From Diadema setosum (taxonomy: Eukaryota > Echinodermata > Echinoidea > Diadematoida > Diadematidae), in the NCBI GenBank assembly GCA_033980235.1, contig CM067067.1, positions 24,738,603 through 24,802,602 on the forward strand: a DNA stretch of 64,000 nucleotides, given 5' to 3'. Shown here in pieces: positions 12,183 to 24,120 of this stretch. Position 1 is the stretch's first letter. Each line of letters starts with the position of its first letter. Made by a program: the position numbers and the translations under genes. The notes below the pieces were generated by a model. It had not been told where the DNA came from. It saw only the letters and a list, made by a program, of their open reading frames with translations, and did not search any database.

Positions 12183-13019
12183 CGCTTAGAGTATACTCTT
12201 TCAGAATCTGTCTTTATCTAAACATCCATGTCATGCAATTTTTTTTGTGTGTGGTTTTGTGGTGCAGGGTCACATATATTTGTTCAGACGGCCAAAGATT
12301 TTGTATACTTTAATTCCAGTTTTTTAATTGATTTTTCAGAACATTATGCTGCATTAAACTCATACAGGTTCTTTAGCATATATGTAAAACATGAAAAGGA
12401 CAAGGGAAATGAGTGGGAGAATGGGGAAAAAAACAATGGATCGCGAAAGCTGGAAAAAAAAAAGCTTCTCTCTTTTCCTTAATCTGCCATTGTACACTGC
12501 CACGTTGAGACACACAATCTCCATACAGCCATCAAGCCATGAAGTATGCCATCCTCATAACTTGTTATTTGTGTCTCCGATTACAAATCTTTGACACATT
12601 TAGGATACGATTACTTGTTGTGACGTACGCCATTGCCCAGATTGCTGACTGAAAAAAAGAAATGAAAGAGAAAAGAAATGAAAGAGAAAGAAAGACGCCC
12701 GCAGTTGCCAGTGATTAACAGAACCAGCTCTGACTTGCATGAATGGGGAGACTCTGAACAATTAACACTTTAAACGTCAACAAATACATTCTACCTTGCA
12801 CCTGTGCAGAGTATTGGCATATTTGAAAGTTAGATACTTACAAGAGTTGTAACCCATGTGTACAAATACTCATTTATATGAATTGTGTCCCCATGGAAGT
12901 ATTTATCCCCGATTATCCTCTTGTTGATGTTTTCCCCCCTTTTTTTTCATAAACAAAAATCATGTTCCAAACACAAACTTTGGTTTATCCACTCTTGAAC
13001 CCTGGGAAAAAACCCAGCT
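12183..13019. other. non-coding stretch
   Basis: AT-rich; a GAAA-rich patch at 12652-12695 and T8 near 12940. No gene or element recognised. Confidence 0.5.
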
Positions 13020-13240
13020 CCAGCCGCTTCATTTTGTCGTAAACAGGGCCGTCGGACAATCGCGCGTAATCACGAACTTGTTCCTCTCCCATTTACGCGG
13101 CGGTTGCCATAACAAAGCTGCGGGCCAATTACGCGATATCATACCTTTCGGTCCGTTTGGCGCGTATCCCCTTACCTGGGTCTGCCCTCATCCTGCAATG
13201 AATTTATTGGCTGGAGCGATACCGTATACAGGAATAACAA
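13020..13240. promoter_or_regulatory. candidate regulatory island with GTCGTAAAC
   Basis: One of the clearest islands: CpG-containing and complex. It holds GTCGTAAAC at 13036-13044 (posterior Hox/Cdx type word), GCGCGTAATCACG, GGTTGCCATAACAAAG (X-box half and Sox-like ACAAAG), CCAATTACGCG and AATTTATTGGC. The same GTCGTAAAC word recurs in the island at 40.4 kb. Function is inferred. Confidence 0.3.
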
Positions 13241-14584
13241 GAGACTGTAGGCAGTCTTCTTTTTTCTTCCCTCTCAGTCTTGTTCTTTTTCTTCTTTTTT
13301 CTTTCTCTTTTTTTTTTCATCAGTTGCAGCCCCTTGTGAGGTTACTCAAGATTGGCATTAATTGAAGGTGAGGGAGAGACAGAGAGAGAGAGTGGAACAA
13401 GCACTAACACAATTACAAGGCAGCTCTCTGGCCCTCGATCAGAATGCACGAGTGAACGCTGGGTGCGAAGCAATATTTCAAAAGTGTGACACTTTCCATA
13501 TGATAGAGCACCTTTTGAATCATTTAGTAAGCTCTACAGAAAGAATGGAAAATACTGGTTTAAAAAAAAGAAAGAAATTGATGTTCATTCAAAAGTTAAT
13601 CATCCACAGTGTTAACAAACTCTCAACCGGTGGTGTATGTAGCATAAAGATTCTTCTTCACCACTCTAGTGTGTTTTTTTAATTGAAGCATAGTAAGACA
13701 TGGATACTTATGACCTCTTTGCACTGAATTCTTATTCTGCCAATGTATCACGAACTCCTCAGTCATAAGTCAAAAAATATCAAGCGGTCATAACTCAGTC
13801 AAATGTCACAACTCGTAACCTGGATTCAAATTCTATCTATGTCATTGTTCACACAAATAGCTCTGTGTAATAGCCTATATGATGACATTATGACATTAAT
13901 AAATTTCCTCTTTCGTTATTCCTTCTGGATCAGTATATTCCAGGTACAGATGGGCTGATAGCATGATAACAAAATTCTCATATCATATCGAAAAACAATT
14001 TTCTTTTTAACAATGTAATATTAACTACAAAATATGACAGGCTGTCGATCATCATCAAGGAAATGATTGACAATAATGAGCAGGTTTTATGTGAATAAAT
14101 TTTGGCTGCATTCTTGAAGAAAGACAACAAAAAATTGGTGGCCAGTCTGAGAGTGTGAACAGTCCACAGGAATTTCTGCCCACCAATAAATTTGGGACAC
14201 TTCTTCCAGTATTTATTTCATTGTGGCTGGCTGTACATTTCAGGATGAGAATGAAGTTAGATTATGAGTACCCAGTGGGTAATGTGCAATGCCTATGGAG
14301 ATTTTAGAGTCTGCTACAGAGCGGTTTTAAGTTCCAGTAAAATATAAATGCATACTTACCAATTCCTTTTTTGCAACCTTGAAGTATCCAAAAATAGAAC
14401 TCAGCTCATTCAAGTATGATGAGCGAAGTGTTTTGGAGAATGATTTGGATGATAATGTTCAAGATCCAAGTTGTCTTTATTTCCCCCAGCAAACTCCTTC
14501 GGCTGTTTTGAGCGGCAGTATATCCACACTTAATAATCACTCCTCCTCGGTCGAGCGTGCAATGAAGGAATTCCAGAAGTTCTG
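13241..14584. other. non-coding stretch
   Basis: CT tract at 13258-13320, GA tract at 13372-13393, then AT-rich DNA. Nothing recognised. Confidence 0.5.
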
Positions 14585-14940
14585 AAAACCGGTGTAGATT
14601 CACACATTTCCCCCGACGATGCGCAGGAGACGAGTCACTACAGTGACCGCGGTGGTAGCGCGTGAAAGATGGGATGAGGTATCTACACTCCACTGACGCC
14701 ACTTCCAGTTTAGCCAATTTCCTCTCCTGTGGAAGCCAAAAATCCCATCGGCCGGGTCAGCGTCCGATCTCACGGCATATGAAGCCTGGTACCTCACACG
14801 TCGCCCTCCACCCCTCACTCAGATCCTCCGCCTGCCAAGAGAGATACAGGCTAAGTGGTAGTAATGACATCGGAGGCTGGGCTCATCATCGCACTGACCA
14901 CCACCTGCAGGAACAAGGAGGGGACAAAGACAGATAATGA
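14585..14940. promoter_or_regulatory. candidate regulatory island
   Basis: GC-balanced 350-bp block with CAGTGACCGCGG, CCACCACCTGCAGG (E-box), AGCCAATTTCC and AGATAATGAG. Frames are open on both strands with unrelated translations, the signature of conserved or GC-rich non-coding DNA rather than a gene. Confidence 0.25.
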
Positions 14941-16120
14941 GATGGGGGTCTTTAAATGAATCTCTTATGTGTGGTATTCATGGAAACGTAACTCAGATCA
15001 GAGGGTGCTAATAAAGAACAATGTGTACACAGAGAGAGGATGGCCAAATATTCACAGTGGTAATCTGAAGGTGATATATCCAATGAATATCAATTACTTT
15101 ACCTGCTAAATCCAAATCGCTGCATACATAAAATATTTCAAATCCCTACCCCCTTCCCTATCAAGATGTAGAGTTCATGAGAACCACAGATAGCACTGGA
15201 GCCACATTAATGTAGAGAGCTAGCAGAATTTGTTGGTATACTACAACAGCTGACTGTAATAAAATGCATAATTAACCAATTTTCACCATGTGACATGAAC
15301 AAATAAATAGTCATATGGAGCAGGTAGATTGTTCATCCATGAAGGCTATTCTTTGTGTGGATAAGAACAACTACTCATAATTGTCAATTAATTATCTAAA
15401 GAAAGACTGAAGATGACATGACAATACAAGACTTGCTGCAAACCACCGGTCAAAGTGATACAAAGCATTGACCCAGCAAATGCCAGAATAGGATTTCAAG
15501 AGTATCAACTCAATTCAATCCAATAATTGATTCATATCCATCAAAGAATAAGAAAATATGATTCAAAGCAGTAAAAGTTGTCAATTTGACTCGCATTCAT
15601 CTGATAAGGACAGTTCATCGTTATACACAATATATATGCATGAATGATATTATAACGAGAAAAAAAGAAAGAAACAATGCGTACTTTGTCATGGTAGAAA
15701 AAAAAAGTAATCATAACGACGGAAAAGAGTGTTCCACTAAAAAGCAAAGCTTGAAGGACATGGAACATCCGTCTTATGAAAGCAGACGTCAATTTACCAG
15801 GTAGTAGTAGAAATGTGTCCAGTTTCAATGACTCCACGAGAAGAATGTTAAATTAAGTCACAACGTGGAACACCAAATCACTCTCCTCATATTCTGGTCC
15901 ACGTCAACCCAAACAGTCACACTTTAATCAGGTCTAGCTTCTATTAATCACTCATTCATTAATCTTTTCACCCCCTTTATATAATGTGGCAGGCACCCAG
16001 GCAGTTGCAATCACAGCCAGCGAAGGAGCTTTTGTACCCACCTGACAACAATCCCCGCTATTCATCTCGGCTACCCAATTAGCCACAAGTCTTTTTTTTT
16101 TCTTTTTTTTTTAAATACAG
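14941..16120. other. non-coding stretch
   Basis: AT-rich. From 15950 the sequence becomes more complex (CATTAATCTTTTCACCCCC, GGTAC-like words, CCCAATTAGCC), leading into a T-rich tract at 16092-16112 that could act as a splice acceptor tract for the next feature. Confidence 0.45.
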
Positions 16121-16217
16121 GGTGCTGGGTTATTGTGCCCAGACTGCAAATTGTGCAATGTGATATATGTGGGTCCAATACCTCATGAATATTCATGGGG
16201 ACAGAAGACTTTTTGGG
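16121..16217 (+). CDS. possible exon with Cys-rich motif (weak)
   Basis: A T-rich tract ending AAATACAG precedes 97 bp that end GG|GTAAGA, so both splice signals fit. One frame is open: GAGLLCPDCKLCNVIYVGPI then PHEYSWGQKTFW. The CPDCKLC spacing could belong to a zinc-binding fold, but I do not recognise the family. Against it: poly-T acceptors arise by chance often here, and the segment holds the 14-bp palindrome CATGAATATTCATG (16184-16197), a POU-type site, so it may be a regulatory element instead. Confidence 0.22.
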
Positions 16218-17205
16218 GTAAGAAGGAGAGGGAGAGAGGTAGAGATGGAGAGGGTATAAGGGAACGAGTGGGGGGGGGGGGAAGAGAGATGTTTGATTAC
16301 ATGAGTGAGGAAGGATGACAGGACACCATTTAGGCCTAATTCATGGAAAGGGCTCTTTGTGAGCCATGAACGAAAGAAACCACGGTTTTGGCTATTGCGG
16401 AGGGTTCAGTGCCAACATCAGATTCATTATGTCATAATACAGATTTTTCATTTTCTGTTGTTGTTGTTGGTGTTGTTGTTGTTGTTGTCAGCATCACCTA
16501 TTGGATGACTGTAGAACTTGTGATGACATTATTTGAAAGCAAAATCGATTGTATGTGGGCTCGGTGTCTGAAGTGGGACTTTGTCTGGTTTTGTCTGGTT
16601 CAGGTAGATCAGTTAAAATTTATGTGTGCTCCTCTGTGTTTTATATGTTGATCTGGTCTAGGAATTAAACAAACCTTCATTAGGAATTTGGGCCTTTATG
16701 GTCACTGGAAAGTTTAAGAATATTGGCAGAGATGATAGAGGTGATTGCAATTCTCCAGTAGCCTTGTCCCCAGATCACAAATGGAAAAAAAAAGAGAGTA
16801 ACACTTGGATACAAGCGAATGAAATACATCATGAAGCGTTAAAATCTAAATTCATCCACGATTATGATACAGCGCTGTCTGTCAATGAGATCCACCTTCT
16901 ATTTGTCAGACTGATTTTTTTTTTTTGTTACTGCAACTACTACAAGCAAATTAAATTCTATGAATGACAGGAAATTACACACTCGTGAGACAGTTACTCT
17001 CATTTGCTAATTATCAAGGTCTTGAAGAAGAATAGGTTCACTGGAAATCCAAATAATGAGTGGAGTGCATGAGAAGCATTTAAGTCATTGTCATTATGTG
17101 ATGTAATGTCATGGTGCAACTAATTCTTTTATTCTACAACAGCAAAGAACATGACACCATAGGTTTTAAGAGTCTACAAAAGATATTTCACGAAGCTTTC
17201 ATGTC
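16218..17205. other. non-coding stretch with GTT repeat
   Basis: Purine-rich just after 16218, a GTT trinucleotide repeat at about 16457-16488, then AT-rich DNA. No gene recognised. Confidence 0.5.
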
Positions 17206-17597
17206 TTTAAAGGGTGTGTACAGTTCTGGTCGAGGTGAAGATTTAGCTTTTAACGTTTTGTGAGATATTCAGAAACCACTATATGAGATGTGAAAGAGCA
17301 TGCAGTTCTAAGGGGTATCAAAAGTTTATTCGATGGAAATCGGTTTTGAAATGGCCGAGATATCCAAAAACAAGGTGAAACAAAGAGATACTAATAAAGT
17401 TGGGGCATGTCGCCTTTTATTATTAGCACTTTTTTGGATATCTCAGCCATTTGAAAACCAATTTTCATGAAATAAAAGTTGAATCCTTCTTAAAATTACA
17501 TGCTCTTTCATATTTCATAAGAGGCTTTTCATTATCTCACTTAGGAATGTTCAAAACATGAATCCTTACCTCAACCAGTACCTTACAGTCCCTTTAA
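17206..17597 (-). mobile_element. foldback element, copy B (392 bp)
   Basis: Starts TTTAAAGGGTGTGTACAGTT and ends TTACAGTCCCTTTAA. Reverse-complemented it aligns end to end with copy A at 11573-11963. Arms contain AATGGCCGAGATATCC and GGATATCTCAGCCATTTG. The almost identical length and matched ends define the element's boundaries. Confidence 0.75.
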
Positions 17598-17767
17598 ACT
17601 GAAGCCATTTGTGAAGTTATAAAAGTAGTGAACATTTCCATATTTTAAAAATAAAGACTCATGTCTTGATGGAAGGCTAACCAATGAAATGAAATTCAAT
17701 GTCTATGTAAATGTTACCAGAAAACAGGAAACTGTATCTTCAACACTTCAGACAAGTCACAAATTTA

Positions 17768-17860
17768 TTAACCCATTGAGGACAAGTTGATTTTGATATA
17801 ATACACGATTCCCATAGACACCTGCCCAAGTATGCTCAGGACCAGTCTTCAACAGGTTAA
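17768..17860 (-). mobile_element. piggyBac-like TTAA mini-element, copy 4
   Basis: TTAACCCATTGAGGACAAG on the left and CAGTCTTCAACAGGTTAA on the right. It carries CCCATAGACACCTGCCC, the reverse of the internal word of copies 2 and 3, so it is inverted. Confidence 0.7.
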
Positions 17861-18735
17861 TGAGGTTCTGTTGACTGCTTACTTATTGAAGAAGTACTGT
17901 TTCAGAGGGTTTGAAAAGCCTTTCAAGGGGTGGATGTCCATGGAGGTGGCAGTAAAGGAAATAATAAATCAAGAATCCCAGGGCACAGAGACAAGATGTG
18001 TTCACACAGACTCCCCTGAATGACGACACCAATGTATAATTATCTACATGATATGATTATCTCATTAATCAACAGGGAATTGAATTCACCCAAGCCGGAG
18101 GATTGGGGAAAAGAAAAATAAAATAAGATGATGAAATATTATTTTTCAATTCTTCCTTTTTTTTTCAGCAGAGACTTCTCGGGTAAAAAGCACATTCTTA
18201 TATTTTTCCAAGGACCTTCATTTCAATCAGCACCCCCCCCCCCCAAAAAAAAGAAGCACAAAAGTGAAAATTCAAGAAACGTAACCTTGATGAATTGCTG
18301 CTGGTATAGTGACATGGTCCATCAATCAACGAGATAAGCACAGGCTAGGGGTAGACGCACTTGTATTTCAGACCACATTAATAGCATCGCATAGAAAAAT
18401 CTGATGCAGAATGATGAACTTCATCTTGCCGAAATGAATTGCAAGACTTTGACTGCAAATGATGATGTGAGCGCACACACTGAAGAGTTTTTCTCTCCTT
18501 TTTAACGGATGTCTTAATAGCATTATCATCGCATCAATCATCCCTTCAGGCACAAAGAAGACTTAGGATCCAGATGAGTTTCAGATAGATTCATGCAACT
18601 ACTGTGTAAAGAAACTTTAATAGCAATTATCATAGCAACAACTTTTTAAACAGTTTTGAACAAGCCTTTCGGCTTCCATCGTACACCACTGTACCCACTG
18701 TAAATTTTACTATGTACTTGATGTATTTTTGATGT
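17861..18735. repeat. non-coding with C12-A8 compound tract
   Basis: Ordinary AT-rich sequence. C12 then A8 at 18233-18252 is the reverse complement of the T-then-G compound tracts found elsewhere. No gene. Confidence 0.55.
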
Positions 18736-18901
18736 GGAAGTAAATGAAATGAAATGAAATAAAATGAAATGAAATGAACTGAAACAAAATGAAACAAAAC
18801 AAAATGAAACAAAAACAAATAAAACAAATAAAATGAAATGAAACAAACAAAAATAAAACAGAACAAAATGAATGAAAATGAAACGAAGTGAAGTGAAATG
18901 G
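18736..18901 (+). repeat. (GAAAT/GAAAC)n pentanucleotide block
   Basis: About 165 bp of degenerate five-base units alternating GAAAT and GAAAC/AAAAC. Minus-strand frames through it give Phe/Ser/His strings that are repeat artefacts. Confidence 0.95.
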
Positions 18902-19700
18902 CATGAGCTACTAACAGCTGACTTGTTGATAGTTCACAGGCTGCCACAGAAACTAGCATCATTTTTAAATTGCAGAGCTAACTGTAAAAATAGGACGCAA
19001 TTGTCTATGTCAACACTGTTCTTCTTGCTGTTGAGAGATGACGTGAGAGTTAAAACGGCAGACCTTTTTTTTTTGGGGGGGGGGAGAAGGATGCACTTTT
19101 GTTTGTACGTCTCTTTTCGTTCTCTCTCTCTCTCTCTTCACTCAAGTTCATTATGTTGAGAATGAGTTGGATGAAAAGGAGGTTGATCTCAAAGCATGAT
19201 GGATTTCACTTCAAATAAACTCATGCTGTCTGACCCAGACACAATCCACAACAGCACACGCCTTGTTCTTCCAAGGCCTCATCTACCTCATGTACAATGG
19301 CCCTTGTCTGTAATGGAGGAACACTGCCTTGCTCTATATACTCCGACTGTATGAGCAATCTTTCATCAAAGCGACCTTTCTTTTCTCCACACTGTGACCT
19401 AACTCAAATGTGCTACTTTTATATTTCTTTTTTACTTTGTAATTTTTTTTCTTCACAGCATTAACAAAGCCCTATTTTTCTATTTTCATTTTGTTATTTT
19501 TTTTCATCCACTAATAAAGCCCTGTGTTTGGTAAAAGGCCCGTTTCTGTGTAATGGGTCTCAATTTTAGATTACACTTCTTTTAGTTTTGACTCTCTTCT
19601 TATTTTTCTCTACCCCCCTTACAATCTGTCTGTTTGTCTATATGTGTATCTATAAATGCAACCTTCTGTATGTATGTCTCTCTCTATATATATATATTGT
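18902..19700. other. non-coding with T10-G10 tract
   Basis: Contains T10-G10 at 19065-19084 and a CT dinucleotide patch at 19111-19140. The rest is AT-rich without recognisable genes. Confidence 0.5.
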
Positions 19701-19956
19701 ATATCGTCGCTGGGGCGACAAGACCTCGTATCTCAAAAATGTCAAATGTTCAGGAGAGCCAAAAAACATGGCGGCCAAAGCACTATACTGAATGGGATAG
19801 CCGTTCCTTTGACATGCCGTGGTGGCTTCATTTTTGGGGTAAGACAGCTGGGATTAGGACAGGACATCACTTAACCGATTATTTGACCACTAATGCAAAA
19901 AAAGTCATTTTCACCAAAATTTGAGATACAAGGTCTTGTCACCCCAGCGACGATAT
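19701..19956 (+). mobile_element. inverted-repeat mini-element
   Basis: The left end ATATCGTCGCTGGGGCGACA continues AGACCTCGTATCTC. The right end is its inverse (GAGATACAAGGTCTTGTC then ACCCCAGCGACGATAT), about 40 bp per arm with few mismatches. The tip itself folds: GTCGC-TGGG-GCGAC. It lies between TA-rich flanks, so the target duplication cannot be resolved. 256 bp, no coding capacity. Confidence 0.7.
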
Positions 19957-20113
19957 ATATGTATTTTGAATCAAATATCTCCCTTTTATTCCTTGTTTGT
20001 AACAACACAAAATACACAAATTCAATTCTTGTGACCTGATATCCAAATATGATTAGAATCTATCAGCTCTTTCAAGACAAACATACATCTCTACAGTTGC
20101 GGAGACCACGCAT

Positions 20114-20276
20114 ACTGTAAAATCGAAAACAATCACAGCATGAAACTTTGGAGAATTGGCACTGGCATTCAATGTCTTGTGTAGACAAACAATTTCGTGT
20201 GCATTTTACTTTTGCGAATCCTAGCTCCTTGTGAAAATGAAAGTTTCATGCATGTGAAAATGTTTGGTTTTACAGT
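20114..20276 (+). repeat. ACTGTAAAACCA-ended inverted repeat, copy 1
   Basis: Left end ACTGTAAAATCGAAA with CATGAAACTTT; right end is the inverse, AAAGTTTCATG then TTTGGTTTTACAGT. The interior has GGCACTGGCATTCAATG, shared with copies near 35.6, 39.5 and 53.0 kb. Confidence 0.6.
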
Positions 20277-20818
20277 ATTCTCACATGCTTCTTGGCTGTT
20301 GTGCTAATTGAGTGTTGGGTCTTGGGGAAGGAGTCCCTGGTCTAAGCCAAGCATGTTCTTTACCTGATGAATTGTGAAAGCAATCCTAAGGGACTGATGG
20401 CGATGGGTTAGCAGGAAGCTGCGTCCGTGCCAAACATTTCCCTTTCGCAATTCTCATTGCAGTACTTTGGAGTTATCATCCAAACAGAAAAGCCCAATCA
20501 AAACATTCATCCTACCTTACTGATGCGGGGGTAACCTTGGAGACCGTGCTGATATCAAAACATCACCAGTTATTGGAAAAAGGGCTGCATGGGAGATAAT
20601 TAAGCCTCTCTGAATTGGACGTTTACCGGAGCGTCATTGATGGCGGACTGGGATCGCTTAATATGGATCGTTGAAGTCATCATTTTACTTATTAAAGATG
20701 ACATTTCAAATAGCATGGGGTGTTTGCTTAGCAAGTCATGAAAGAGGCATAGAATTCTCCACATCTTGCTTCTCTTATTCCCTGAGTCTTCACGGTTCCC
20801 ATCCACACCCACGCATAT
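20277..20818. other. non-coding stretch
   Basis: Mixed sequence. A moderately complex part around 20500-20690 contains GGCGGACTGGGATCGC and GCTTAATATGG. No gene recognised. Confidence 0.45.
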
Positions 20819-20902
20819 ACAGACACACACACACACACACACAGACACACACACACACAGACACACACACACAGACAGACAGACAGACAGACACACACAC
20901 GC
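20819..20902 (+). repeat. (CA)n/(CAGA)n microsatellite
   Basis: About 80 bp of ACAC with embedded CAGACAGA units. Confidence 0.97.
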
Positions 20903-21589
20903 AAGAAAACACAGACACTGCTTTATCATGCTCTGCTAATGTTGTGCATTATTTCACTGTGCACTGTCCGAAACTTTGACCTTCACACACCTGCTCTTAT
21001 ACTGGCAAAAAAATCTCTAAACCTTAAAACTTTACAATTCATGTATGACACACACACAACATTCTATATTGACTTATGTGAATGGGGAAATCATTGCCTA
21101 TTACTTTATGGACTTCAATCTTGATCTATCAGGATAAGATATTGTCATCCTGCACAAGTTATATATTCCTCAAACTGCCATGGGGATTACCATTATGGAC
21201 ACTAGGTGCAATGCCTTGTAGAAGGCCAGTGAGCATTTGTAAAGGTGATGAAATTGTACCATGAATGATTGCTTGTGTTTTATGACTTGCCTGCTTGTTT
21301 GTCTGCATTTCCGACTGGCACTAAATTGTACTCACAGAAAGTATTGAGGAGCCTAGCTGACGGCAAAGATCTTGCCGCTTTTTCAAGTTACCAATTTGCA
21401 GTTCTCGATGTCGAGTTTGCTTGAGCTGGTGATCAAGATTGTGATTAACATTTTATTTGCTAAGCATTGCAGGAGGATGGAGAAATTTCATGGATTTTTT
21501 TTTTCTTGGTTGCTATTTACAGTCAATGAGACATGCTCAATTTACACAATGGTTAACACTATAATGCCAAAAATAGCCACTATCAAAGA

Positions 21590-21832
21590 CTCTCTTGTTC
21601 TTTTATTTCCCTCCCTATTCTTGTCCTTTTCTCTCTGCATCTCTAACTCCCCCCCCCCTCCTCTCTCTCTCTCCCTTGCTCCCTTTATCTCTTCCTCCCT
21701 TTCTCCACCTCCTTTTCTTTCTCTCAATCTCTCCTTTCTCTATCTATCTCTCTATCTCTCTCCCTCTCTATCTCATGGCCCTTGTCTTTCAATCTTCCTC
21801 TCCATCTTTTTCTCTTTCTTTTTGCCTTTGTC
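21590..21832 (+). repeat. CT-rich low-complexity tract
   Basis: Pyrimidine-rich block of CTCTC, CCCTC and CTATC units with C9-C10 near 21649. The long plus-strand frames over it are composition artefacts. Confidence 0.92.
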
Positions 21833-21842
21833 TATATACTAA

Positions 21843-22195
21843 ATACGCTATATAGTTAACATGTCTAATTTTCACAAATCAGGACTTTCCAACAACTTCG
21901 CAAGTGGTTACATTCACAAACATGAGTAGCTACTGAATGAAGAAATATAAGCCTGCACGTCATATTCATGTCAGAATCAGAGTTCACTTTTTTTTGCATG
22001 TTTTTAGATTTGCAAATAGCATCCAACTCATGAAATTTGCAAAAATAAATACCTTGCAAAATATATAGGGCACATAGAGTACTCATTTTCTCCTTCCTAC
22101 TCTCCCCTCTCCTCCCCCCCCTCCCCCCCACCCTCTCTGGTACACCATCATCTGGTGTTTGTCATCCCTCTGGAATGTATCCCACCACAGTCTCA
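21843..22195. other. non-coding stretch
   Basis: AT-rich followed by a C/T-rich patch at 22090-22135. Nothing recognised. Confidence 0.5.
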
Positions 22196-22640
22196 GAACT
22201 TGTATTTTCATGAATAGTTGGGGGCCTAAGGGCTCAAAATGGGTTGTTTGGTTCAAATTCTTCCAAAAGCACCAAATTTGGCTCATAGGTCCCTTGTACC
22301 ATACTCTTTCCATTTTTGATGGGCGCCAAGACTAAAAACCCTTGGGGCCGCCATATTGGTGGAATCCAATATGGCCGCCATCCGGGTTAAAGGTCAACTG
22401 CAGTTACAAATTGAAAAGGTTGATTAATGTTATGAATCCAATGTGGAAGATTTTACGAGGTTAGAGAATTTCTGCAATTCAAGGTCACTATCACCTCTCA
22501 AGGTCACCTTCAAGGTCAAATAAGGGTCAAATCAGGCATTTTGTGCATTTTTCGAAATGGCGTCTGTGAGCATTCAACTGCAATTCACTGGTACCCCTAT
22601 TTTGTCCCATTTGTTATCTCTTCCATACTCCTTCAATGGT
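22196..22640 (-). repeat. dispersed repeat with AAGGTCA cluster
   Basis: The part at 22230-22400, read in reverse, matches 27405-27550: CGCCCATCAAAAAT..., GGTGCTTTTGGAA..., and the hairpin formed by GCCGCCATATTGG and CCAATATGGCCGCC (22349-22380). The right part has TCAAGGTCA at about 22479, 22498 and 22510, plus AAGGTCA at 22390 and AGGGTCA at 22524. These match extended nuclear-receptor half-sites (FTZ-F1/ERR type). Element type unknown; no coding capacity. Confidence 0.55.
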
Positions 22641-22729
22641 CAATTAGGGCCAAGAGCGGTTCCATTCTCCTACATATCAATAATGATTATGACAAATAAA
22701 TGAAAAAAGATGTATTTAAGATATGTATA

Positions 22730-22776
<47 letters not shown>

Positions 22777-24003
22777 TATATATTTATATATTGACGTTTT
22801 GAGCACAGAAAATGGGCTTCCATCGGTTTCGTTTTCTTTTCTCATTTTCTTTGCTCAAAGTTTTCACTATCTATCAATTGTTTCTGGTCAGTTTTTCCTT
22901 TCTTTGTATATGCGTGCTTAAGTATCGTATCAGAATAGGTGAAGACAATTCGGCTGAAGGTTTTTCCTTATCTTGTTTTATTCTCTTTTTATCAAACGAA
23001 ACCGTTTCTTTACTGAAAGCGCAAATGACTAGGGAAACTGAACACCTATTAATGTTGTATGGGATACTGATCCTGAAGAAAATAATCACAACATTTTTGC
23101 GCAGCAACACTGTGCAGTCCTCTGACAAGAGATGGTGATGGCACCACTCAAATCTCAAATTATGATTGGAAGAGCGTAGTGGCTTCCTGAAAATTAAGAT
23201 TGAAAAATAAAGAACTGCCCTCATTTATCAGTGCACAAATATCCAAGAATAAATGGGACGGACAACTCATCCTGAGCACCTGATTCGAGACGGAAAATAT
23301 CCAACAGGAATCGTGATCTCACAATTAACCCTTCAGCTTTCCAACAACTTAGATGCGATCTACGCAAAGATATCCTTACAAAGGATGACATAATGTTTTC
23401 TGAAAGCATTTTCTGAAAACAGTATACAATCACACGGATGAGCATAACATCACATCTTCGGTAGTGTGCTATTTTTTAATCCCTTTGATCTGAGGGAGTT
23501 ACGCATGGGTCGTGGTATTGAAAAGATAAAGGCCTTTTCAGCTCTTTCCTGTACAGCATACCTCTCTTCCAGAGCCCAACATCAGGCACTGACAGGGTGC
23601 GACATTACTTCAGACTTGATTTGATGTGGCATGCAAAATGCCTAAGTAGTATGGGTCAGCAAACCAGAGCTCACTGACACATTAACTACTTTCATAATCG
23701 TGCTCATGTCCAGCAATGACTGACTCGGATGAGCAACAAGGTTTATTGGGCAGCCTGCGTCAACGAGCGTAGGCATCATCTCGTAATAACGTGGAAGCAG
23801 ATCATCAGAAACCACCCTATCTGATGTGATCCCTGACTTCAAGGAGTGGAGTTGGAGGAAAGATGGCACAGGTACATGGCAATTACTAGTACTATCAGCC
23901 ACTCTCCGCAATGCTTCAGTACCAAATTTCATTCTTCTGCACCACAGCTGTTTCAAGGCATGCATTGGGAGGTAGAAAACATGGAAATGGAAAAAAAAAT
24001 AAT
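22641..24003. other. non-coding with TA microsatellite
   Basis: (TA)n at 22733-22773. The rest is AT-rich except for the open minus-strand frame at 23642-23990, described separately. Confidence 0.5.
23642..23990 (-). other. unassigned open frame
   Basis: Minus-strand frame ending at a stop near 23642, open for over 100 codons with mixed, non-repetitive composition (KFGTEALRRVADSTSN, LLPRYYEMMPTLVDAGCPIN). Upstream it runs into ATGA/TTCA repeats, so only the 3' part could be genuine. No known domain is recognised and no acceptor is convincing. It could be the last exon of a gene, a transposon scrap, or chance. Confidence 0.18.
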
Positions 24004-24032
24004 GAAATGAATGAATGAATGAATGAATGAAG
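24004..24032 (+). repeat. (GAAT)n and nearby G14
   Basis: Seven GAAT units; a 14-base G run follows at 24107-24120. Confidence 0.95.
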
Positions 24033-24120
24033 GTGAAAATGCACAATGTAGAGCAGGTGTCAGATAAACCATGGCCAGGAGTTTGATATTGCTGCAAACT
24101 TAAAGTGGGGGGGGGGGGGG

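Noticed and set aside
22700..22921. Membrane protein with Ile/Tyr-rich start
   Set aside because: First third is the TA microsatellite.
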